From the NCBI GenBank assembly GCA_013151245.1, contig JAADIR010000071.1:1-49467 (forward strand): a DNA stretch of 49,467 nucleotides, given 5' to 3'. This document shows positions 25,801 through 33,799 of this stretch, one piece after another. The position numbers and the translations under genes were made by a program. Every line of letters begins with the position of its first letter. Position 1 is the stretch's first letter. The notes beneath the pieces are model-generated. The model was not told the DNA's origin, searched no databases, and was given only the letters and a program-made list of their open reading frames with translations. Origin of the DNA: Chlorobiota bacterium. Its GTDB lineage: Bacteria; Bacteroidota; Ignavibacteria; Ignavibacteriales; Melioribacteraceae.

Positions 25801-25844
25801 GTTCCCAATCGGAAAAAGCGCGGACAAGCGTTTGTTTAATGCAA

Positions 25845-26177
25845 TCATAAACGTTTCTTCAGTTTGTTTTTAATTTTTCTGCGATAAATGTATTTATCCA
25901 ATATCTCGTTTGCGTTTCCGTGAATCCAAGAAAGAACGCGGACATTTTTTTTCTTTAACTTTTCTCCGTAAACGTCCGTAAGTCCGTCGCAGATTATTAG
26001 GTCCGGTTTTAATTCAATTAATGTATTCAATTTTTGAAGCCGGTTTTTTGTAAGTAGTTTTATTGTTTCTTTATTGATTAGTTTTCTCCCTTCAATTTCC
26101 GCAATGAGAAAACTTTCGGCGTAATCAAGCCTGGGAGAAATTCTGTTTTCAAAAACCGGTATTACGATTTTTTCCAT
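25845..26177 (-). CDS. NifX/NafY-like cofactor-binding-fold protein
   Basis: This 110-residue protein is a dinitrogenase iron-molybdenum-cofactor biosynthesis-type domain (NifX/NafY/ NifB C-terminal fold). It starts KIVIPVFENRISPRLDYAES, the standard first strand and loop, and has LKPDLIICDGLTDVYGEKL in the middle, then a Lys/Arg-rich tail (RRKIKNKLKKRL). No nitrogenase gene is nearby. In anaerobes such stand-alone domains often occur beside redox or metalloprotein operons and may bind a metal cluster or act as an adaptor. It is first after the sigma-54-type promoter and is followed by the ferredoxin gene. Function in this operon is inferred from position only. Confidence 0.78.
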   Translation of the reverse strand: MEKIVIPVFENRISPRLDYAESFLIAEIEGRKLINKETIKLLTKNRLQKLNTLIELKPDLIICDGLTDVYGEKLKKKNVRVLSWIHGNANEILDKYIYRRKIKNKLKKRL

Positions 26178-26181
26178 CTCG

Positions 26182-26209
26182 CTAATCTTTTATGATTATA
26201 AAAGATTAG
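26182..26209. promoter_or_regulatory. Perfect 12-bp inverted repeat at the operon start
   Basis: CTAATCTTTTAT (26182-26193) and ATAAAAGATTAG (26198-26209) pair perfectly around GATT. On the minus strand it spans from the -11 region to just before the ATG at 26177, so it covers the predicted transcription start. It could be a repressor operator or a 5' leader hairpin in the transcript. Its edge touches the -12 element of the sigma-54 promoter. Confidence 0.65.
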
Positions 26210-26225
26210 GCAATTTGCATACCAA
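26209..26225 (-). promoter_or_regulatory. Candidate sigma-54 (-24/-12) promoter
   Basis: On the minus strand the sequence reads TTGGTATGCAAATTGCC. The GG at the -24 position and the GC at the -12 position are separated by exactly 10 bases, and the -12 half TTGC and the -24 half TGG match the consensus TGGCACG-N4-TTGC. It lies 33 bp upstream of the NifX-like gene and just after a gene for a sigma-54-dependent activator, so sigma-54 control of the cytochrome operon is a coherent reading. Confidence 0.7.
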
Positions 26226-26323
26226 AGAATCGGTTTCGTTTTAATGTGAGTTTAAGAGGTTTTAAAAAATTTTATCGTCGGAGAGCGTCGCAGGGCTGCA
26301 ACTGTAGGAATGCAACAGTAGCG

Positions 26324-27727
26324 TTAACGCAACGCGGACGCGTTTATTTCTTCGAGAAGATTATATTTTTTTATTTTGCGCCAAAGAGTAGAGCGGTGCA
26401 TTTCCAATTCTTCCGCCGTTTTTTCCTTATTCCAGTCGTTCCTTTTTAAGGCTTCTAGAATAATTTTACACTCGCTCTTTTGAAGAGGATTTTCAATTTT
26501 TCTTTTTTTACATTCGTAATATTTTAACTGCTGAAGTTCAACCGGCAGATGCTCGACTAAAATTTCTTCGTCGCGGCACATAACAAAAGCGTGCTCAATA
26601 ATATTTTCAAGTTCGCGCACGTTGCCCGGGAAGCCGTAAACCATTAAGATTTCCATAACGGCGTCGTCAACGCGCATAATATTTTTATCCATCTTATGGT
26701 TAAATTTCCGCACGAAATGTTCTACTAAAAGAGGGATATCGTCGCGCCGTTCGGCAAGAGTGGGGAGTTTCAATTTTACAACGTCGAGCCTAAAATAAAG
26801 ATCGTCGCGGAATTTATCTTCATTAACTAACTTTAATAAATTATTTTTTGTAGCCGAAATAATACGAACGTTAGATTTGATTGTCGCCGTAGAACCGAGC
26901 GGTTCAAATTCCTTTTCCTGAAGAACGCGGAGAAGTTTTACCTGCGTTGCCAAAGAAAGGCTGTCGATTTCGTCGAGGAAAATAGTTCCTCCTTCGGCGA
27001 GCTTGAATTTACCGGGCTTATCTTTTTTTGCGTCTGTAAACGCGCCTTTTACGTAACCGAATAGTTCCGATTCCAAAAGCGCGTCGGGCAAAGCTCCGCA
27101 GTTAACCGGAATAAACGGTTTCTCTTTTCTGAAACTTAAGTTGTGAAGCGCCCGCGCAAAAAGCTCTTTCCCCGAGCCGCTTGGACCTTCAATCAGCACG
27201 GCGCTGTCGCTTTCGGCAATGTTCGGTAGAATTGAAAATATATCGAGTATTTTGTGATTCTTTGAGATAATATCTTCGAAAGTATATTTGCCTTCTATCT
27301 CTTTCCGCAGCGATTCAATAGTGGAAAGGTCGCGGAAAGATTCAACGCCGCCGATGATTTTTCCGTTTTCGTCTTTTAATGAAGAAGCGCTTATTTTTAC
27401 GGGAATTAATTTTTGATCATTCCGGAGAATTGTAACTTGTTTTGTGAGGTTTGTTTTTGAACCCGATATCGATTCTCTAATCAGACATCCGTTTTCGCAA
27501 ATATTAGATCTGAGAACTTCAAAACAGTATTGTCCTATCGCTTTATCGGCAGCTGTGCCGGTAATTTGTTCAGCCGCTTTATTAAAGAAAGTAATTTTTA
27601 AATTTTCATCGACCGTAAAAACGCCGTCGGCTATACTATTTAAAATAAAAGTGGAATGTGTTTCCGCAATTTTGATTTTGCGTTCTTCTTGTAAGGCAAC
27701 TTCCGTATTCATAAAGAGTTGTTCCAT
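26324..27727 (-). CDS. PAS-domain sigma-54-dependent transcriptional activator
   Basis: This 467-residue enhancer-binding protein has a PAS domain (about 24-135), an AAA+ module (Walker A GPSGSGKE at 181-188, Walker B TIFLDEID ending at 255) and a Fis-type helix-turn-helix at the end (about 420-460; TAEELEMHRSTLWRKIKKY). The sigma-54-contact loop reads GAFTDA (228-233) instead of GAFTGA, a variant found in some family members. The PAS has C68-x8-C77-x3-C81, a cysteine set that could hold a metal or Fe-S cluster. No receiver domain, so it senses directly. A -24/-12 promoter lies directly downstream in front of the cytochrome operon, its probable target. Confidence 0.9.
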   Translation of the reverse strand: MEQLFMNTEVALQEERKIKIAETHSTFILNSIADGVFTVDENLKITFFNKAAEQITGTAADKAIGQYCFEVLRSNICENGCLIRESISGSKTNLTKQVTILRNDQKLIPVKISASSLKDENGKIIGGVESFRDLSTIESLRKEIEGKYTFEDIISKNHKILDIFSILPNIAESDSAVLIEGPSGSGKELFARALHNLSFRKEKPFIPVNCGALPDALLESELFGYVKGAFTDAKKDKPGKFKLAEGGTIFLDEIDSLSLATQVKLLRVLQEKEFEPLGSTATIKSNVRIISATKNNLLKLVNEDKFRDDLYFRLDVVKLKLPTLAERRDDIPLLVEHFVRKFNHKMDKNIMRVDDAVMEILMVYGFPGNVRELENIIEHAFVMCRDEEILVEHLPVELQQLKYYECKKRKIENPLQKSECKIILEALKRNDWNKEKTAEELEMHRSTLWRKIKKYNLLEEINASALR

Positions 27728-27832
27728 TTATGCAACAACTAAAATATTTACACTATAAACATAAAAAATATTTTAACGTGTTCATATCAAATAATTATAC
27801 GGGAATCAAAATGGTTTTCAGATTATATAATT

Positions 27833-27945
27833 TGTCATTTCGAATTCCAACTCAGCCGCGGCGGATTGTTGGGCGACAAATCTCTATCCTATAATAAAAC
27901 CAATGGATTTCTCTTTAGCTAAGAAACGCCGGAATTGAAATGGCA
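27833..27945. repeat. Imperfect terminal-inverted-repeat element (MITE-like)
   Basis: TGTCATTTCGAATTCC at 27833-27848 faces GGAATTGAAATGGCA at 27931-27945, 14 of 16 positions pairing, with AAATCTC and GGATTTCTC words inside. The element is about 113 bp and non-coding. The remainder of 27728-28059 holds an imperfect hairpin at 28004-28023 (AACCGTC/GGCGGTT) and the AT-rich upstream region of the sigma-54 activator gene; no gene is seen. Confidence 0.5.
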
Positions 27946-28059
27946 TTCTTTTATCCCGAATGGCGGGACCAAAAAGTTATTTGTATAAAAAGATCGTAGA
28001 TTCAACCGTCGAGCGAGGCGGTTAATGAAAATTATAAGCGCTTTTTCTTTGCGGAAATT

Positions 28060-30783
28060 TTATTGCGAAGAAAGAAAAACGACTTTAAAAGTTGAACCTT
28101 TTCCTTTGACGCTTTCGATTTCAACTGTCGCCTTATTCAAATCGCAATAGCTTTTAACCAGAGCAAGCCCGATTCCGTTGCCTTCATATTTTCTAGTGTA
28201 CCCCATTTCCTCTTGAGAAAACGGTTCAAAGAGTTCCGTCAGATATTCACCTTTAATTCCAATGCCCGTATCGGAAACCTCAACAATCAGTTGTTCTTGA
28301 TTATTCCGATAAATTTTAATTGTAACCTCTCCTTGATTTGTGTACTTTATTGCATTGTCAACTAATTGAGTAAATATTTGTTCAACCGTGTAAACGTCTG
28401 CAAGAATTTCCGTCTCGTTGGTATTGATTTCAATTCCTATTTTTATTCCCTTATCTTTTGCTTGTTTCTTATAGTTGACAATTATCTTTCCGAGAATGTC
28501 GGCATAAATATCAATTCTCTCATATATCGGTTCATAGGTGCCTGCTTGTATTTCGGAAAGGTTAAGGAGGAGATCGACGGTTCGGATAATTCTTATGCCG
28601 GCTCTGCCGATCAACTCGAAACTCAATTTAGTATCCTCGTCAACTTGGTCTTCCAAATCGTCTTTCAACAACGACGACAAGCTGAGCATCGCATTTATCG
28701 GCGTGCGTATTTCGTGCGACATTTGGGCTAAAAAGATCGATTTCATTTTGTTTGCGCTTTCCGCCTTTACTTTTGAGGCGATCAGCTCGTCCAGCATTTT
28801 TTTCTTCTCGGTTATATCCTCTTTTACGGCTACAAAATGAGTTATTTTACCGGCGTCGTTTTTTATCGGCGATATGTTTGCGGATTCCCAATAAAGTTCT
28901 CCGTTTTTTTTCTTATTCCTAAACTCGCCGGACCAAACGTTGCCGGAGAGAAGCGTTCTCCATAAATTTTCGTAAAACTCGTTTGAATGATAACCGGATT
29001 TTAATACTCTGGGAGTTTTGTTCTTAACTTCATTTAACGTATATCCCGTTATTTCCGTAAATTTCGGATTAACGTATTCAATATCTCCTATCATATCGGT
29101 TATAAAAACAATAACCGGACTTTGGACAATTGCCTGCGAAAGTTTCTGAAGTTCTTTTTCGGCATGTTTGCGGTCTGTTATATCTCTCCAAACTGTGTGT
29201 AAAATGTTTTTCCCGTCGTCGGTAGAAATTTTTGTCAATAAAACTTCCACCGGAAAGACATAGCCGTCGGCTCTTTTATGAAGCCATTCAAAACGATGAC
29301 TTCCTTTCTCCAGCGCGGTCCGCATCATCTCGTCGGCTTTTATTAAAGAATTTTTCCCGTCAGGCTGGAATACCGGAGATAATTCGGCGGGATGCAGGTT
29401 AAGCAATTCGTCTTTATTTTTATAATTGAGCATTTTTACTGCGGCTTCATTGCAAAGAACAAATTTTTTATCCTCAATTATTAATGTAGCGTCTTCGGTT
29501 TTTTCGAAAAGTTCTCTATATCTTTTTTCGCTCTCGTGCAGTTTTTGATATAACTTTTTGCGAACGGTAATATCTCTTACCGCCGTAACCCTAAGCTTTT
29601 CTTTCCCTTCGATAAAAACGTTTCTCGATTCAAGTTCTATCGGGAAAATTGCGCCGTCTTTTTTCATTCCTTCCACTTCATAAGGCTCCGTGTATTCCGC
29701 CGATATTTTTTCGGCGACGATTTTTTTGTATTTCTCAAGTAGAAAAAGCTTAATTAAATCCTTTCCGATGAGTTCTTCTCTGGAATAGCCGGTCATTTTT
29801 GTTAACGCATAGTTTACGTCAACGGCTATTCCGTTTTTATGAATTAATATTCCTTCGAAAGTTAGGTTGGAAAGATTTTTAAAATTCTCTTCGCTCTTTT
29901 TAAGTTTCCATTCCATCAAACTGTTTTTGGTTATATCTATTCCCAATGAAATAAGCAGATGGTTCTCTTCGTTTTCATCGTCGTAAATTCCCGTTGTTTG
30001 CCACGAGATGATTTTTTTTTCGCCCTCTTTCGTTAAAATCGGATTAATGTAGGAATGATGTTTGACGCCCCACGCGTCGCGCCAAACCTTTTCCATATCT
30101 TCCTCAATAAATCCGGGTATAAAAATTTCAAACCAGTCTTTTCCTAACACTTCTCGTTTACTGAAACCCGTTGTTTTTTCGGCGCCTTTGTTAAAAATTC
30201 TTATAACATGATTCTTATCGAGTCCGACAATAATAAGAGCGCTGGTTTCAATTATTCTTTTTGAAAATTCTTTTTCATGCAATAGAACTTTTTGGGTCTC
30301 TTTATCGGCGCTTAAATTTTTAATGAGAGAAACGGCTATCTCTCGTTTGGCAATCTTGAAAATTTTGAAGCGTACTTCGATGGGAATTTTGACGCCCGAT
30401 TTAATAATCTGAACCGTTTCAAAAGAATTCCAATCGTTCTCTTTAAGAATTCCTTTTCGTTTTTCTTCCGCAAGCCGTACAATTTTTGGGGGACATACAT
30501 TCTTAATAGGAAGATTAAGCAACTCGTTTTTTTTATAGCCGAACATAGCGCATGCGGCTTCGTTAACTTCCAAAAGCGAATCAATGCCGTCGTCGGTTAA
30601 CGAAAAAATAAATACCGCTTCATTGCTGCCTTCCAGAAGGGAAAGATATTTTTGTTCTAATTCTTCGGCGGCGTTTGACAGCGCGCTTATTTTTTGATCA
30701 GCCTCGGAAAGTTTTGTTTCTAATGATGCAATTTGGGATCTTAATTTTTCAGACTCGTTTTCCGAATTGCTTTTGCTTTTCAT
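28060..30783 (-). CDS. Five-PAS soluble sensor histidine kinase
   Basis: This 907-residue cytoplasmic kinase begins with a coiled coil (residues 1-50), then five PAS domains in series (about 50-165, 175-290, 300-410, 420-535 and 545-660; for example KFTEITGYTLNEVKNKTPRV in the fifth), HisKA (H in FLAQMSHEIRTPINAML) and HATPase_c with N box QLVDNAIKYTNQG, G1 DTGIGI and G2 GNGIGLALV. No membrane helix and no receiver domain. The multiple PAS domains suggest internal redox, oxygen or metabolite sensing. It lies 332 bp upstream of the sigma-54 activator on the same strand. Its partner regulator cannot be named; the two H-like regulators downstream are possible. Confidence 0.9.
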   Translation of the reverse strand: MKSKSNSENESEKLRSQIASLETKLSEADQKISALSNAAEELEQKYLSLLEGSNEAVFIFSLTDDGIDSLLEVNEAACAMFGYKKNELLNLPIKNVCPPKIVRLAEEKRKGILKENDWNSFETVQIIKSGVKIPIEVRFKIFKIAKREIAVSLIKNLSADKETQKVLLHEKEFSKRIIETSALIIVGLDKNHVIRIFNKGAEKTTGFSKREVLGKDWFEIFIPGFIEEDMEKVWRDAWGVKHHSYINPILTKEGEKKIISWQTTGIYDDENEENHLLISLGIDITKNSLMEWKLKKSEENFKNLSNLTFEGILIHKNGIAVDVNYALTKMTGYSREELIGKDLIKLFLLEKYKKIVAEKISAEYTEPYEVEGMKKDGAIFPIELESRNVFIEGKEKLRVTAVRDITVRKKLYQKLHESEKRYRELFEKTEDATLIIEDKKFVLCNEAAVKMLNYKNKDELLNLHPAELSPVFQPDGKNSLIKADEMMRTALEKGSHRFEWLHKRADGYVFPVEVLLTKISTDDGKNILHTVWRDITDRKHAEKELQKLSQAIVQSPVIVFITDMIGDIEYVNPKFTEITGYTLNEVKNKTPRVLKSGYHSNEFYENLWRTLLSGNVWSGEFRNKKKNGELYWESANISPIKNDAGKITHFVAVKEDITEKKKMLDELIASKVKAESANKMKSIFLAQMSHEIRTPINAMLSLSSLLKDDLEDQVDEDTKLSFELIGRAGIRIIRTVDLLLNLSEIQAGTYEPIYERIDIYADILGKIIVNYKKQAKDKGIKIGIEINTNETEILADVYTVEQIFTQLVDNAIKYTNQGEVTIKIYRNNQEQLIVEVSDTGIGIKGEYLTELFEPFSQEEMGYTRKYEGNGIGLALVKSYCDLNKATVEIESVKGKGSTFKVVFLSSQ

Positions 30784-31179
30784 GGTATTGCTCCGTACTA
30801 TTTACTATTTGTATTCCGTTACAGGCAAATCAATGACAGATAGTTTTACATTGATCGGAGTTATGTTTTCAAAGTCAACAAAAGTGCGGCTGTTGCAAAG
30901 AACTTTTATTATTATTATCCTTTGGACGTTTGCTTTTTTAAAATAAAAAAAATATCGTTATTTTGAAAGGAATTAAATCACAAATCATTCGGAAATTTGA
31001 GACAATCGATTACGGTGAAAATTCTTGCTTTGAGGAAATGGAAATAGAACAAAAAATTCTTTTTTCATTATGATTTTTAAAAAAAAATAAAGATATTGTA
31101 TCTGAATTTGTAATAAATTATACCGTTTATCTTTTTACCTCTTAAGATTACAAAAAAAAATTAAAATAAATTTTTAAAA
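30784..31179. other. Divergent AT-rich regulatory region, kinase / ccoI
   Basis: 396 bp without a gene between two divergent genes. It contains ATCAATG (30829-30835) facing CATTGAT (30849-30855), spacer 13 bp, 46 bp upstream of the PAS kinase start; a single FNR-type half site TTGAT is included, but not the TTGAT-N4-ATCAA full site. Long A/T runs lie near the ccoI end. I see no clear promoter match for either gene. Confidence 0.4.
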
Positions 31180-33597
31180 TTGATAGAAGTTCAGGAATAT
31201 AAGAAACCGACAGACGAACTGAAATGTTATCATTGCGGGGAGGACTGTCCGAACGATAACATCCGCATCGGCGATAAACTGTTTTGCTGTAATGGCTGCA
31301 AAACGGTTTATGAACTGCTCGAACAAAACAATTTGTGCGGTTATTATGATTTTGAAGAAAATCCCGGAGTTTCCAAAAAGCTTGAACTGAAAAGAAATTA
31401 CGATTTCCTCGACGACGAACAACTTCAATCCGAACTGATAGATTTCACCGACGGCAGCGTTACAAAAGTTACTTTTTCAATTCCGCAAATGCACTGCAGC
31501 TCTTGCATCTGGATTTTGGAAAACCTTACAAAATTAAATGAAGGCGTCGTATATTCCGAAGTAGATTTTCTTAAAAAGATTTGCGTCGTTCAATATTCCA
31601 ACGAAAAAACCTCCCTGAAAGAAGTTGTTGAATTGCTCGATTCACTCGGCTATCAGCCGGATTTGAGTCTCGATGGGAAAAAAGAAGAAAAATCTAATCA
31701 AGAGAGCAAGCGGCTTCTTTACAAAATAGGCGTCGCCGGTTTTGCGTTCGGCAATGTTATGCTTTTCAGTTTCCCCGAATATCTTTCCGTAACCGATATT
31801 GATTATGAAAATATCAGGTATATTTTCAGCTATCTGAATATTCTGTTCGCTCTTCCCGTTTTCTTTTACAGCGCGTCGGAATACTTTATTTCCGCTTACA
31901 AAGGATTGAAAAATAAAATTTTTAATATTGACGTTCCCGTTTCGCTCGGAATATTTGTCCTCTTTTCCCGTTCGATGTATGAAATTCTCTCGCAAACAGG
32001 TCCCGGATATTTTGATTCGATGAGCGCTCTCGTATTTCTTCTGCTTGTCGGGAGACTCTTCCAGAATAAAACTTACGACGCGCTTAATTTCGAAAGAAAT
32101 TATAAATCATATTTTCCAATTGCCGTAACAATATTGAAAGAAGGAAAAGAAACTACAAAACCCGTAGGCAGGCTTACGGTTGGCGACCGCATCATTGTTA
32201 AAAACGGCGAGCTGATTCCCGCCGACGCAATTCTGATTAAAGGAAAAGGATATATCGACTACAGTTTCGTTACCGGCGAAGCGACGCCCGTTCAGCGGGA
32301 AAACGGAGAAATGATTTACGCGGGCGGACGACAGCAGGGAAGCGCGATTGAAATAGAAATTATTAAAGAAGTTTCCCAAAGTTACCTAACGCAGCTTTGG
32401 AACAATAAAGCGTTTGATAAAAATTACGAAAGCCGTCTCGATACTCTGGTAAACGCAATAAGCAAATATTTTACGTTCGCAATTTTGGCAATTGCAACGG
32501 GAGCGGCAATTTATTGGCACGGAAATTCCGCGCTTATGTTTAACGCATTTACGGCGGTATTAATTATTGCGTGTCCGTGCGCGCTTGCGTTATCAACGCC
32601 CTTTACTTTAGGAAATACGCTCAGAATTTTCGGCAAAAATAAATTCTATTTAAAAAACACGAATATCATTGAACGCTTGACAAAAGCTACCGATATCATT
32701 TTCGATAAGACCGGAACAATAACCGAATCAGGTTCGACGGTTTTACACTTTGACGGCGCTCCGCTGAACGATTACGAAAAAAGCCTGGTTAAAACATTAG
32801 TCCGCAGTTCGGCGCATCCGCTGAGCAGACTGCTGGAAAACCTTTATAGCGGAGCTGCGGTTTATGATATGGACTCGTTCGAAGAGATCCCCGGCAAAGG
32901 CATTCATGGAACAATTGACGGGCGCAGCGTAAAAATAGGCTCCAGTCTGTTCGTAATGAAAACGGACGAAGAAAATTCGATAAACTTAAACACAAAAGTT
33001 TATTTATCTATTGACGGACAGATTAAAGGATTTTTCAACGTAAGCAATGTTTACAGAAAGCATCTTAAAGAAATAATTGATAACTTGCAATCGGACTATA
33101 ATTTATCTCTGCTTTCGGGCGACAACGACGGGGAAAAGAAAGAGTTGGGCAAATATTTCCCCAAAACAACGACGATGCTGTTTAAACAGTCGCCGCAGGA
33201 TAAGTTAAATTTTATCGGCGGTTTGCAAGGCGATAATAAAATTACTTTGATGATTGGCGACGGTCTGAACGACGCGGGAGCTCTTAAACAAAGCGACGTC
33301 GGAATCTCGATTTCGGACGACGCAAATAACTTTACTCCCGCCTGCGATGGAATTCTTTCTTCCGAATCGTTTGAAAAGCTTTCCAAATTCATTCGCTTTT
33401 CAACAACAAGCAAGCGAATCATCCTGATCAGTTTTATTATTTCTTTTCTATATAATATTATCGGGATCGGATTTGCCGTTCAGGGAACATTGTCGCCGGT
33501 TATCTCCGCAATACTAATGCCGGTAAGTTCAATCTCCGTTGTCGTTTTTACTACGCTGGCGACAAACTATTTTGCTTGGCGGAAAGGATTATTATAA
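31180..33597 (+). CDS. ccoI: cbb3 oxidase copper-transporting P1B-type ATPase (CcoI)
   Basis: This 805-residue inner-membrane copper pump delivers Cu for cbb3 oxidase assembly. An N-terminal cysteine-rich zinc-ribbon-like part (CYHCGEDC ... FCCNGCKTVYELL) is followed by a heavy-metal-associated domain with MHCSSC, eight membrane helices, the ion-path motif CPCALALSTP, phosphorylation site DKTGTITESG, the HP loop SAHPLSRLL and the hinge GDGLNDAGALKQSDVGIS. This domain order and the ccoS neighbour identify CcoI/FixI rather than CopA. The start is TTG at 31180 with only A-rich sequence before it; no ATG precedes the cysteine region in frame. It ends 1 bp before ccoS. Confidence 0.9.
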   Translation: MIEVQEYKKPTDELKCYHCGEDCPNDNIRIGDKLFCCNGCKTVYELLEQNNLCGYYDFEENPGVSKKLELKRNYDFLDDEQLQSELIDFTDGSVTKVTFSIPQMHCSSCIWILENLTKLNEGVVYSEVDFLKKICVVQYSNEKTSLKEVVELLDSLGYQPDLSLDGKKEEKSNQESKRLLYKIGVAGFAFGNVMLFSFPEYLSVTDIDYENIRYIFSYLNILFALPVFFYSASEYFISAYKGLKNKIFNIDVPVSLGIFVLFSRSMYEILSQTGPGYFDSMSALVFLLLVGRLFQNKTYDALNFERNYKSYFPIAVTILKEGKETTKPVGRLTVGDRIIVKNGELIPADAILIKGKGYIDYSFVTGEATPVQRENGEMIYAGGRQQGSAIEIEIIKEVSQSYLTQLWNNKAFDKNYESRLDTLVNAISKYFTFAILAIATGAAIYWHGNSALMFNAFTAVLIIACPCALALSTPFTLGNTLRIFGKNKFYLKNTNIIERLTKATDIIFDKTGTITESGSTVLHFDGAPLNDYEKSLVKTLVRSSAHPLSRLLENLYSGAAVYDMDSFEEIPGKGIHGTIDGRSVKIGSSLFVMKTDEENSINLNTKVYLSIDGQIKGFFNVSNVYRKHLKEIIDNLQSDYNLSLLSGDNDGEKKELGKYFPKTTTMLFKQSPQDKLNFIGGLQGDNKITLMIGDGLNDAGALKQSDVGISISDDANNFTPACDGILSSESFEKLSKFIRFSTTSKRIILISFIISFLYNIIGIGFAVQGTLSPVISAILMPVSSISVVVFTTLATNYFAWRKGLL

Positions 33598-33598
33598 T

Positions 33599-33784
33599 AT
33601 GTCTGTAATTATTGTGCTTATTGCGTTTAGCTCGACTGTGGCGCTGGCTTTTTTGATTGCCTATTTATGGGCGATTAAAAGCGGTCAGTACGACGATAAA
33701 TATACGCCTTCGATTCGAATTCTATTCGATGATAAGGTTACAACAAAAGAAGATAAAAATAAATCTGAAGAAAATCTGAAATAA
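33599..33784 (+). CDS. ccoS: cbb3 oxidase assembly protein CcoS
   Basis: This 61-residue single-pass membrane protein has one helix (about 2-24, VIIVLIAFSSTVALAFLIAY) and the CcoS tail WAIKSGQYDDKY, conserved in the family. CcoS is needed for insertion of heme b and copper into CcoN. The correct start is the ATG 1 bp after the ccoI stop; a longer reading from 33539 would overlap ccoI by 59 bp. It lies between ccoI and ccoNO, the standard context. Confidence 0.93.
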   Translation: MSVIIVLIAFSSTVALAFLIAYLWAIKSGQYDDKYTPSIRILFDDKVTTKEDKNKSEENLK

Positions 33785-33799
33785 ACTAAGGAGAGCTGT

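Noticed and set aside
25845-26177. Nitrogenase cluster
   Set aside because: Only a NifX-like fold; no nifHDK, nifB or nifEN in the window.
30829-30855. FNR box upstream of ccoI
   Set aside because: The half sites are in the reverse order and spaced by 13 bp; TTGAT-N4-ATCAA is not present.
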